From contig CM057002.1 of assembly GCA_029891345.1 (NCBI GenBank), positions 64,746,590 to 64,810,589 on the forward strand: a DNA stretch of 64,000 nt, in the 5' to 3' direction. Shown here piece by piece: positions 36,601 through 46,720 of this stretch. The stretch's first letter is position 1; each line of letters opens with the position of its first letter. The notes beneath the pieces were generated by a model, which was not told the DNA's origin, did not search any database, and saw nothing but the letters and a program-made list of their open reading frames with translations. A program made the position numbers and the translations under genes. The DNA comes from Dryococelus australis (taxonomy: Eukaryota; Arthropoda; Insecta; Phasmatodea; Phasmatidae).

Positions 36601-37026
36601 GCTGTTCACGAAAAAAAGAGCACTTTTGAAATCAACCTTAGAAAAAAGTCACTGCCCTATCTGCAAATATTTTAACGGGGGCAATGAGTGACACGTGCCC
36701 AGTAAAATTGATATAGATGAATGGGAAAGTAGTTCCATATATTAACGTCGAATAAAAAGTGTTAGGTAACCATTTGCGATAAATTAAATTATTTCTCTCG
36801 CATTGTCTTATTTTTGTAATGCATCGAAGTGTAAAAATGAGCAAATTTGTACAATATTTACTTTACTAATAATTTCACAGCTTCACTTGACCGACGCATG
36901 AGTAAAGTGACGAGGCCCATGGCAATGTTAATTTTACAGAAGTTGTAAGAATACACAACGTGTATACAAGTAGAACTTAAGCAGGGCTTTCAAAAGTGCT
37001 CATTTTACCGCGAACAGCGTATACAG
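36601..37026 (+). mobile_element. MITE-A, copy 2
   Basis: It begins GCTGTTCACGAAAAAAAGAG and its right end, complemented, reads CGCTGTTCGCGGTAAAATGA; both lead into GAGCACTTTTGAAA. The interior ('gtcgaataaaaagtgttagg', 'taaccatttg', 'cttaagcagggctttc') is shared with 48955-49380 at high identity. No coding capacity. The exact outer border and target duplication are unclear. Confidence 0.87.
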
Positions 37027-38019
37027 TAATTATTCCATTGCATGCAAAACACACCATCGCAACTTTCCATCGTGTCCTCTCCACAACAAGCCAATTTAAA
37101 ATCAGGATTTTCCGGCCGTTGCTACAAGTCCCTATTTTCGAAACAACATGACATGCACGTTACGTTACGCCAATTAGCTGCCGAACTGGTTGGCAGCTCT
37201 CTCTACATGTGTAGGCTATTTCGTTTCGACACGAAATAAATTACTGTGCTTCTGTCCGTTGGGCCCGGCGCCAAAACAAACGCCAGAATGTACTGGGATT
37301 ATCCCGCCTAGAGGATGCTATCATACTGGAGAGAAGTGTGTGGATTTGTATCGACGCGCCTACTCCCTGTTACGTCCCATCAATCAGATTACAAATACGT
37401 ATTGTTCTGGTCCCTCGGCCAGACTCTTGTTACAGTCTCAATCTCCACTATATTAAACTGTCAACTAACTATATAAATACCTAGGGAACGAGCTTGTTGG
37501 CGTCAAATAATAATTTAGATAATTCACAAAACTATTCATTTAATCTCAGATTGAATTACAATAAATTATAGAATACTATACCAACAGAATAATTTTGTAG
37601 CCACCACAAATTTTTTATTTTTATTTTTTTTTTTTTTTAGTGTATAAGAGCAAAATGTAGCTTGTTGCTTGAACGGAATCCTCAGAATGTTTCTGCAAGC
37701 AGAAATACAATATATTATATCTGAGATAATGCTTTACATTCAATTAGTTTATACTCTTAGATCGTGGCGCGTCGCTTTCTCTAACTGAGCTGGCCTGCAT
37801 TGAGAACGAGATTCACCTACCACTGAATGGTATCTCGACGACGCACGAAGCTCCTCCGTCGTGGGATGACTCGCAGCTGACTGGCTGACGTCCGGTGTCT
37901 CCTGCTCATCGGCTTGCAGACGTCCTGCCTTGGAATCCGTCACGCCTGAGTATCGTACAGTGTTGGCGGGGGGGGGGGGGGTTATATGTGCCTCTGTTGA
38001 CGTCGTTGCCACTCTATAA
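37027..38019. other. Spacer; poly-T and poly-G runs
   Basis: A 65-codon + frame (37042) and overlapping 37190 frame have no recognised domain. Poly-T lies at 37620-37639 and poly-G at 37968-37981. Confidence 0.3.
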
Positions 38020-38122
38020 TTAGTCCTGCCCTTCGCCGTAGGAACCATGACCTGGACAGCGAGGCCGGCGTAGGTCACACCTACCGGAGTGCCACAGGTT
38101 CGAGTCCCGGTGCTCACAACAT
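38020..38122 (+). repeat. tRNA-like segment
   Basis: A GC-rich stretch ends with a clear B-box-like CACAGGTTCGAGTCCCGGTG; an A box is possible at 38056-38075 (cagcgaggccggcgtaggtc). It is likely a SINE head or tRNA pseudogene. Confidence 0.45.
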
Positions 38123-38467
38123 TATGTACCAGTGTAGCTAAATAATAATTTACACTAAAATTTTACCGTGCCAAAATTATTATATATTGTTCCTCAGCTT
38201 CTGCTGGTCATTACTCTCACCCACGTGCAGTAAGAAAAGTTCCCGAACCAAACAAAGTCATCTATAATGGAGATAAGAAACGGTTGCTGTTTCAACCACC
38301 ACTTATTACAAAACGGAACGTGTAAACGGATTATGTTGGCCAACGTTTATGATCTTGACTCTTTCAAAGAGTTAAGAATTAATGGGGATTTTACCTGATT
38401 AGTTGGAGCACGAATAAAAATTAAGTCTCCTTATAGTTAATATGCATATATGTATCAAGTGTTTCTA

Positions 38468-39284
38468 GGGAAAACGGCCATGCCTTAAGAGAAATTATAG
38501 TACGGACCATTCTGAAGGGAAAGAAAGAATAGAGATATGTTATATTTGTAAACGAGTCCGAGATAAGCTATGTCAGACTGGCAGGAATGGGATCGGTAGA
38601 GGTGATGGTAAATTGACAGATCGTTACGTGTTGGCTTTTATTGTATAAATTCCCTTTACAGCACATGTTCAAAAATGCCACCACCAACTTTATGCATTTT
38701 GAATATCGTGTAGTCAGATGCTGAGTTGGCGATCGGGGCTGGAGCCCAAATTCTTCTTTAAAGTTCGCACAAGCATTTAATAACACTCGAGCAAGCAATG
38801 TGTCCTGTATTCGCACGTTTTGCCTGTAGACCTCGGGCTTCATTCAATCTCACAAACAATAATATAGCGGAGTAAGGTCCGGTGAGCGTGAAGAAAGAGC
38901 ACTGCCTCGACCGATCCAACGGCCAGGACAAGTTTCATTTGAGGTACTGTACCAATGCTCGGGCGGAATGTGCAGGAGCTCCATCCTGTTACAAGTACAC
39001 TCCAGCCCTGGTTACCAATGAAACGTCCTCCAAGTACTCCGGCAACAAATTCTGCAGGAAGAGCAGATACCGTTCTCCATTAATACGGCTATCTACAGTA
39101 CCATTGAGTAGGTTACCAATGTTACCGCATCCACGTTCACTGATAAACGACGCCGCGAGTGTCTCTACGACGCCGCGAGTGTCTCTGACACCATTGTGAA
39201 TAGAGCATAGATTGTTTTTTTTTTTTTTGTTTTCTCTTCAGAATGGTCCATATTATCACCTCTTAAAGTATCTCGGTTTCTCCC
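38468..39284 (-). mobile_element. Degenerate mariner-like element
   Basis: The ends are inverted repeats: 'ttaagagaaattatagtacg' plus 'gaccattctgaag' on the left, against 'ttaagaggtgataatatgga' plus 'ccattctgaag' on the complemented right. Outer parts 'agggaaaacgg' and 'agggagaaaccg' also match. TA precedes the left end; the right flank is TTA, so the duplication is imperfect. It contains a transposase relic on the minus strand. Confidence 0.68.
38656..39190 (-). pseudogene. Mariner-like transposase, C-terminal two thirds, inactivated
   Basis: The minus strand reads TVDSRINGERYLLFLQNLLP, EYLEDVSLVTRAGVYL, a stop, then QDGAPAHSARALVQYLK containing the second catalytic Asp, then LSWPLDRSRQC. 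The end is KMHKVGGGIFEHVL with a stop at 38656-38658, matching the '..GGHFEHLL' terminus common in insect mariner-group proteins. The third catalytic segment is unrecognisable, the first Asp is not seen, and at least three stops interrupt the frame. A direct 21-bp duplication (ctacgacgccgcgagtgtctc) occurs at 39155-39188. Confidence 0.75.
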
Positions 39285-39981
39285 TTAAACATTTTGTTTC
39301 TAATACGTAAGAAACCTGAATGTATGGACACGTGTAAACCTAACAGAATTGCACACGCTTTGCACAGCAATCTATGAGCCAGACTTTCGCTGGCAATAGA
39401 GAATATAATGTTATAGTACAAGGAAGCCAACGTCGCAAACCATTCGTTGACACAGAGGTGTTTATGAGGGGGATCCGTGACACAAACTGCGTTACAGAAA
39501 TGTTTGGAGGGAAATGTATAAGGGGTGTTTTAAAGTAGTTTGTTTTGCATTGGGAACGCACATACGAGTTAATAACCTAAAACGAACAAACTTTAATACT
39601 TATATAAAAATATTTTTAATAAGTTACAATATTTTTCTAAACCTGTATCGACACGTTTCATCACGTTCCCTTTGTTATTGAGCAGTGTCATAATCAAAGT
39701 TAAATAATAGACTGTAATGTGTGCAGATCACTAGACATCGTAATAGAGATTTATTACATCTGAATCTACTCTTCGTGCAACCTTCAGGGCATTTTCATGA
39801 AATCATTTGAAATACCATGGTTTCAAATGTTATCTGAGAAAATAAGGAGCTAGTTCATTCGGAATGACGTTTAGTTCGTTTGTTGAAGAAGTTCTTCCCT
39901 ATCCATTTTTCAACTTGGTGATAGGTTCGAAAACAGTGGTATTGAAAATCAGCCATTATTGAGACAAGGAAGTCAGGTTAA
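39285..39981. other. Spacer, nothing recognised
   Basis: No supported gene; a 73-codon minus frame at 39340-39561 is not family-like. Confidence 0.35.
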
Positions 39982-40178
39982 TTGTATTGAAAGGGCTTTT
40001 TTTTATGTCCCCTGGTTTTATGCTCGAAAGCTTAGCAGGGGACGGCCTACAGACTTACTTATAACCTAACTTAAATTAACACCCACGCCTTGTCTGGGAT
40101 TCGAGCCCAGAGCCTCCCGCACCCCAGATCGGTGGCGCGCCAACCGCCAACCGTCTGTGCCACGGGAGGTTGGCAAAA
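39982..40178 (-). mobile_element. tRNA-derived SINE with 3' hairpin
   Basis: On the minus strand the head is CCTCCCGTGGCACAGACGG with a GGTTGGCGCGCC region and a B box CTGGGCTCGAATCCCAGAC. It is followed by an AT-rich link and a terminal hairpin GTCCCCTG...CAGGGGAC (40007-40043), then an A-rich tail. TCAGGTTAA occurs at 39973-39981 and 40179-40187, a plausible 9-bp target duplication. Confidence 0.75.
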
Positions 40179-40187
40179 TCAGGTTAA

Positions 40188-41967
40188 AAAATTAATTTCG
40201 TTCAGTGATTATACAGAAGAACGATACACCAAGACTTGGAGAAATTCACTCTCAGTGTCACCATACCGTCAAAGTGAACATTTACTTCTGGTCTCAGGAA
40301 ATTCACTAGAAGCGGCTTTGTTTTGGAGATGCTGCTGATGAACCTAGAAGGGTGGAAGAAAATTCGTACTTCACATAAAATATATATGATAGAAATGATT
40401 TTTTTTAATGTGAGGCATTTAATAAAAAAAAAAAACTAATGAGAACATTTACTTTAACATTTTTTCCTTTAGAAAATTCTCACTAATACAATTGTTTTTG
40501 TACGTTTTATAAATGGATAGTATACGAATTGCCATCAACGACAATGTCTTAGAAGTTACACTAAAGCCTAGCGCATCCAGTGCACCTGGGACGATTTATC
40601 CTGCGAGTTTTGCTAAGATGTTATTTAAGAGATATGCAAGAAGATATGTAACTTGGTTATTCATGACGTAAGTCACTGGTTTTGCTTACATATTGTATGG
40701 GTTTCCTTGCGAGCTACTCTGGTAACTATTAACGCCAGCAGCCATAATAATTTCTATCATCTGACGAAAATAATAAACTTTGAACTCTGTGCGGTGATGA
40801 AAGATTGCTGTATTCAGTTTTGGATCATGAAAATAAAAATGGTAGACGAAATAAACGACTGTGGGCAACAAAATGGTTACCATGAAGGAACGAAAACTGG
40901 CAAAACTTTTCAAAAAATTCGGCCGAGAACCCAGATAACCTCAAAACTATATACAAACATGGGTATTTCTTCTATGGATTTATTAACACTGCCAAATCAA
41001 TCATACTGCCATGGAAATAAAGTCACGTATCTCGTTTCCTTGCTCTCATTAACTGAGATCTGAAACTAGCAATGAATCACGTACAGAGAAAATAGCAGTA
41101 TTCTAATTACCGATAAGCAGTAAACTAGCAAGCAAAACTGCACGCAAGCACAGATATTTCCAGTGGGCGAGTACGTCCAGAAACAAATGTATAACTCCAC
41201 GCCTGCGATATCTTAAGGAAAATCGTTCCGTGTGCGGCAGACTTAAGATGACATTCAGCTGTGGGAGCTGGACTAAACTATCCGGTGATATGGTAATGTT
41301 TTAGTAGAATATCGAGAATTTGTCTCTAAACTGAGGTGAAAATTACCTAAGAGTGTCCATCCCCAAAGAGAATGCAGTGCCATTTTCTGACATTTGGCAA
41401 CATTGCAAAATCTGCTTATGGTCTCGGTTCGTTCCTTTGAAACATGCGAGTGGTGGTGAAACTTGCTGTCAATCAAGAATATTTATAGATTCGAAAGGCC
41501 AGTTTTGTTATTTGCATAAAGTCGTAACTCGAACCTTTGCATGCAGGTAAACAGAAGAGCGTCTAATGAGTGGGTGTTCTGTAGAAACCACGATTCCAAG
41601 CATTCCTCGCGGCATAGCAAGTTATGCTTTCCCGTCACGACCTGCTACTATCAGTCTGTTATTTCAGAGATCTAATTTTCATTCCACAAGAGGGCATGCA
41701 CGCTCAGTTGAACATTATGAATCCAAACTGTAACCGTTTCTACTTCGTATTTAATGAATGAAGTCAAAAAAAGTGATCCTCGGCAGGGCAATAGGATCCA
41801 ACAGAGTAGTGTGTCAGATGTTTTTAGATAATTTAGAACAGATGACTGAAATTACGAGATTTGATGCCCATCGCATATTAAGTAAGGCTAAAAGTGGAAC
41901 ATATTGCGTCTTAAAGTTCTCCAAAATAATTTCTCCCAAGGCCAAAAATACAGTTACAAAAGTATGT
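40188..41967. other. Spacer, no gene recognised
   Basis: A 136-codon + frame (40653-41063) has no recognised domain and uneven composition. Poly-A lies at 40424-40435. Confidence 0.35.
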
Positions 41968-41978
41968 GATATATATAT

Positions 41979-42018
<40 letters not shown>

Positions 42019-42019
42019 G
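41968..42019. repeat. (AT)n(GT)n microsatellite
   Basis: About 16 bp AT then about 34 bp GT with one TTT break. Confidence 0.95.
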
Positions 42020-42949
42020 GCAGACTGTGGCAGTTATTTGTTTCATGAATTCCACTGCCATTATTTTTTCCAGGCATATAACGAACCTGCAACTATTCAA
42101 GTACGCCAATGAACACCAGCAACGACATTGTTCCTGGTGCCGCATAGGATTCTGCGCATACTGCAAAAAATTCTGTTGGACCTTCCATCGCAGACACGTC
42201 CCCATCCACTACTGAAATTGATACCGATGTTGGAACGGATGTTTCGGAAATCAGTGACAATAATAAAACTAGTAAATACCAAACAGTTTCGACTCGTGGC
42301 AATCAGACCTGTAGTTAGATTGGATTATTGGGTTTTCCTGACACCGGTGAGAATATCTTGCCTAGCGTTTCTCGGATAGTCAATCGACTAGTGAAATTAT
42401 TCTCGATATGTAATGCATGAATGTGCATCATGTGAGGATATCCTAGAGAAAAGCAGATAATACAACGGAAATGATAATAATCAACCTGTTATAACAAAAC
42501 ACAGCGAGGAAACACAAATATCTCCAGACAGCATTATTCATCTTCTCAAAGCTGACTCAAATGGCAAAAGAATAATGAAAGAAAGGCTTTAATTGGTAAT
42601 GAAAAGCACCATTTAAATATTCTCTTTTACCTCAGAATGACAACAGGAGATTACTGATAACTGTTGACCACACTCTCCTCTACTTGGGCTCAAATAAATT
42701 TTAGTGAAATTCTTAAAAGCTTAGATTGCAGGTAGTTATTGACGTCTCATTGACAGCTATATCGTTAGAGAAACATGTGTAACAGTACCAAGACAAGTAT
42801 AATACACTAGTGATATACCCGGGATTCGAATTCAGAAAAACTTGTAAAATCAAGCTAGCGTGCAATAAACTGCATCATGGAGTTAGGATTCGGAGTATCA
42901 ACTTCGGATGTTATCAGTCTAATGTTTCGTATGATAGGGTTCACTAACA
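42020..42949. other. Spacer with possible coding scrap at 42.07-42.32 kb
   Basis: After an acceptor-like 'attttttccag' (42074), two + frames stay open. One is Cys/His-rich (CSWCRIGFCAYCKKFCWTFH); the other is acidic and Ser/Thr-rich (TTEIDTDVGTDVSEISDNNK). Neither alone is diagnostic. The Cys/His spacing does not fit a known zinc finger cleanly. Confidence 0.2.
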
Positions 42950-44000
42950 TGAAATATTTACACCACCATCATTTTGAAAATCAGTGCCTGAGCCACTAAA
43001 CTTGCATAAATTTACTTGGCCTACCATAACGCCACTTGTGTGAAAAATTTGGTGGATATAATTTGATTGGTCTACGAGATATGACATTAAAACTTTATTT
43101 TTTATAAAAATGCTATCTTATAAAAACTACCTGAGAATATTTTCTGTATAGGAGGTTTCTAATATATACTATCAGCATAATAGTTTGATTGACTTTGGTA
43201 AAATTGTTAAATAGATATTCCAAACATATCTGAATAGATATTCCAAACATATCTTAATAGTTACATGGCCTCTATTTCGAAAATCAATGTTTGGCTCTGA
43301 TCAAATCAAGTAAGTTTACATGGGTTCCTATAGTTATGCAAAATTGGGTGGAAATTAGTTGAATTATTCCGCAATTACGATAGAATGTTCTATTTAGTCA
43401 CCTGACATCCAATTTAATAAAAAGGCAAATGATGACCTCTGTATGCATTGATGAATGATGCTTAAAAATAATTTTTTTTTGCGTACAAAATTTGGCTGAA
43501 TGGTGTTGAAACGTTTAATACGTATAACAAATTAAGCTTAATTATTTATATAAAACACATAAAAATATGCCTGCCACACATAACACGTGTTAATTTACAC
43601 AACCTACCAAAGCAATAATTCGTGAAATTTTTGTATGAATCGGTTGATTGGTCCTCGAGGTATGGCATTATACCTCCATTGTCCATATGACGATCTTCAT
43701 AAATGGAGGACAAAAAATTTATGAATTATGACATTCGGTAGTTGTCATAAATACAGTATACATAGTTTAATGTAAAGATGTTACATTATTTCGTAGATAT
43801 AGCACACTAAGTTAAAAGTTTGTATAAGCGCCATTCGGAAAATAAGACACTTACACACTTAAAACACATAAATTAACGTGGGCTACCACAGGTCATCTCC
43901 TCCTCCACTTTCAAAATAAATCGGTCCATTGCGTCCCGAGATACGGCATAAAGGTAGTATTATTTCATGTGGGGCTATCTTACAAAATGGCGGAGGAATA
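42950..44000. repeat. Degenerate tandem field, several units of unequal length
   Basis: The motif 'gattggtctacgagatatg', followed by 'acattaa', reappears in decayed form near 43055, 43370, 43645 ('gattggtcctcgaggtatgg') and 43935 ('gtccattgcgtcccgagata'). Each is preceded by a 'taaattta..tggcctacca' type segment (43008, 43310, 43590, 43870). Unit lengths vary between roughly 270 and 310 bp. It is an old satellite or tandemly duplicated element. Confidence 0.6.
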
Positions 44001-44020
44001 AGGCTTCATGAACCATCAGT

Positions 44021-44430
44021 GGTCCAGTCGGCATACTGACGAGCAAATTCCAGTCGTTTTCGTCGATGCACGTGCGTTAGTATGGGTTCAGTCACTCTCT
44101 GTCTACTCCGGAGTCTCATTCGCAGAAGGGTTCGCCTGGACTCTTACGGTAAACGTGTGTCCGTACGCCTCCTGATCCATTCGGTCCGTCGTAGTCGACT
44201 TTCACCTCGGATATGAATGGCGCGTGGAGCTTCGTAGTTTCCACTACGGTTATTCCCACTAGTGCCATTCGTTCGCTCACGATACACCTTTACCACAGAG
44301 GCATGTGAATAGTTCACAAACGTCGCGGTTTCCGAAATGGAACCCTCCCCTTGGCCCGAAAGCCGATGATCGTCCCTTTTTGCAACTCGGTAAAATCACT
44401 TCCCTTACCCACGACAGCAGGAAGCGTACT
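44021..44430 (-). pseudogene. Tc1-like transposase, N-terminal part
   Basis: The minus strand starts DFTELQKGTIIGFRAKGR, the first helix-turn-helix of insect Tc1-like transposases. After a one-base slip in a G run it continues SISETATFVNYSHASVVKVY and later RTLLRMRLRSRQRVTEPIL. The end, RRKRLEFARQYADWTTDG, is the linker that precedes the DDE domain. There is one stop (RLP*ESRR) and the DDE core is absent. It differs in sequence from the Tc1-like copies at 24.5 and 57.1 kb, so it is a separate family. It ends about 30 bp before the 65-bp minisatellite. Confidence 0.72.
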
Positions 44431-44462
44431 GTTTACAGTTAGCTTGTCGTTCGCAATATGTA

Positions 44463-45245
44463 CCCGTTCAGCAGCCCACGTCACCGGCCATACGTCGTGG
44501 CCTACGAGCTGCAGATAACAATATATACCCGTTCAGCAGCCCACGTCACCGGCCATACGTCGTGGCCTACGAGCTGCAGATAGCAATATATACCCGTTCA
44601 GCAGCCCACGTCACCGGCCATACGTCGTGGCCTACGAGCCGCAGATAGCAATATATACCCGTTCAGCAGCCCACGTCACCGGCCATACGTCGTGGCCTAC
44701 GAGCTGCAGATAGCAATATATACCCGTTCAGCAGCCCACGTCACCGGCCATACTTCGTGGCCTACGAGCCGCAGATAGCAATATATACCCGTTCAGCAGC
44801 CCACGTCACCGGCCATACGCCGTGGCCTACGAGCTGCAGATAGCAATATATACCCGTTCAGCAGCCCACGTCACCGGCCATACGTCGTGGCCTACGAGCT
44901 GCAGATAGCAATATATACCCGTTCAGCAGCCCACGTACCACCGGCCATACGCCGTGGCCTACGAGCTGCAGATAGCAATATATACCCGTTCAGCAGCCCA
45001 CGTCACCGGCCATACGTCCGTGGCCTACGAGCTGCAGATAGCAATATATACCCGTTCAGCAGCCCACGTACCACCGGCCATACGCCGTGGCCTACGAGCT
45101 GCAGATAGCAATATATACCCGTTCAGCAGCCCACGTACCACCGGCCATACGCCGTGGCCTACGAGCTGCAGATAGCAATATATACCCGTTAAGCAGCCCA
45201 CGTCACCGGCCATACGCCGTGGCCTGCGAGCTGCAGATAGCAATT
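44463..45245. repeat. Minisatellite, 65-67 bp x 12
   Basis: Units start at 44463, 44528, 44593, 44658, 44723, 44788, 44853, 44918, 44985, 45051, 45118 and 45185. Each contains 'cccgttcagcagcccacg', 'caccggccatacg', 'cgtggcctacgagctgcaga' and 'tagcaatatata'. The first eight are 65 bp; later ones gain 1-2 bases at 'cgtaccaccgg' or 'cgtccgtgg'. The frames it opens are by-products of the repeat. Confidence 0.97.
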
Positions 45246-46366
45246 CTAACAGATGATCACAATAATTTAATTCGACCATGTATATATATACATAGGGCAT
45301 AGTAGGTGAAATTCGGAACACGCTCAAAAAGGACAAGCCCTGTTCCACATGTGGTAAATTATTATAACTTACCTTCCCCTAAAATAAGATTGTTTGAAAG
45401 TCATCACCGTGAGGACACAAATAAAAGGAACATTACATTCACAACCAAACTTTGGTAAGGCCCATGAAAAATATTTGTAGTGGTGTTCAGAATATGATAT
45501 TTTTCTTAACGAATTTATTTGTGCGAAATTCAAAGAACTTGTAAATAATGAAATTTTAAACATTGCAAACATAGTTTCTTCATGAATTGCGTTAATTCAT
45601 GTATTACACGAGACAGTAAGCTCTGGTTGTGACTCACAGCACACCAAATTCCAAGGCGTAATGTTTAGTGACACTGTTTAAAATTATGGGATCGTTTTAC
45701 ATCTTTTGTATTATCCGAAAGTGCACTACCTCAAAAACCTTATTTACAGCGGATAAGGGAACATTTAAAAAGCGACTTGATGATAATTTGAAAAATTCAT
45801 CTAAATACGCTTTGCATTTGTTATTCACGATACAAGATAATATTTAACGGTGAACGATGTACGTAACACAATATTAAACACGTTAAAACATCAGGTGTCT
45901 CAAATTTATTATTATATTTAAATTTTTTGTGATCAATGAAAATAACGCTTATTATGCAATAAATCTTTCTGTAGAAAACAAGAAACGAAGAACCAAAAAT
46001 CAAAGACCGCTTCACAAAGACTGCATCAGCATTAGAATGTTATGTACATTAACCATTGAAATCTCTGGAATGTCAATAATTGGACACTCGCAACATACAT
46101 ATTTTTGGAAGTAGAATTTCCTTGGGTGTGAATATTGGGTTCACGCGTAAAGGACATTATTTGTCGCTGCTTCCCTTTCTGTCAGAGTAAGGAGAGTCAA
46201 GCCGTTCCAGGGACACTTAAAAGATGATCAATTACATAATAATTTTTACTCACGGGGTTGCTGTTACTCGAACATAATGTGTTAACGAAGTTCGAAACCT
46301 CGAATGCTCTGCTCACTCTAGCGTGCCTAGATTCTTATTATAACATCAATTATAATATTTACTTAC
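45246..46366. other. Spacer downstream of a candidate exon
   Basis: AT-rich. If the exon at 46367-46534 is real, this would be its intron; no second exon was recognised here. Confidence 0.35.
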
Positions 46367-46534
46367 GAAAAGAGTTACTTCACATATTACTCTCGTGTCA
46401 CTTTCCCCGTGCTCTTCGTCTCTGAAGAGCTCACCGCTAACTCTAAGCTGAGTTTCTTCCTCGCATTGCAAAATTTCCGCAAGATGTGTGTTAATTAAGT
46501 TCTCTAATAATTTTAAAACGTCCATCTTGTACAT
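46367..46534 (-). CDS. Candidate first coding exon of an unknown protein
   Basis: Starting from an ATG at 46534-46532, 56 codons read MYKMDVLKLLENLINTHLAE, ILQCEEETQLRVSGELFRDE and EHGESDTRVICEVTLF. They are followed directly by GTAAGTA (46366-46360), a consensus 5' splice donor that leaves phase 0. The composition is protein-like: an amphipathic N-terminal helix and an acidic centre, unlike the low-complexity frames around it. I do not recognise the family. It may be a host exon or the 5' exon of a transposon gene. Without intervention of the donor the frame would end four codons later. No TATA box or other promoter signal was identified. Confidence 0.38.
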
Positions 46535-46623
46535 TCATGACTTCTTTACTTGCTGACTGCTACTTCTCAAACGTCACTAAAGTTCCTAACCACCTGAAAC
46601 GATTTACTCTCTCGAAGGTGTGA

Positions 46624-46720
46624 ATCACTGCACTAAATGGGGGGGCTGGTAGCTGAATCACTGCACTAAATGAGGGGCTGGTAGCTGGATCACTGCACTA
46701 AATGAGGGGCTGGTAGCTGA
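46624..46720. repeat. Tandem repeat, 32-33 bp x 3
   Basis: 'atcactgcactaaatgaggg' plus 'gctggtagctga', units at 46624, 46657 and 46689; the first has an extended G run. Confidence 0.95.

Noticed and set aside
38020-38122. Functional tRNA gene
   Set aside because: Only a B box is convincing; no acceptor-stem pairing could be established by eye.
40653-41063. 136-codon plus ORF
   Set aside because: No domain, patchy composition, no splice or promoter context.
42075-42320. Cys/His-rich frame as a piggyBac C-terminal finger
   Set aside because: Cys/His spacing does not fit the piggyBac cross-brace motif, and the competing acidic frame is equally open.
44463-45245. Direct repeats considered as a CRISPR array
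   Set aside because: Units abut without spacers and the setting is eukaryotic; same conclusion for the 41-, 46- and 47-bp arrays.
44887-45348. Overlapping ORFs on both strands across the 65-bp minisatellite
   Set aside because: Repeat-driven frames; unit length changes shift the frame between copies.
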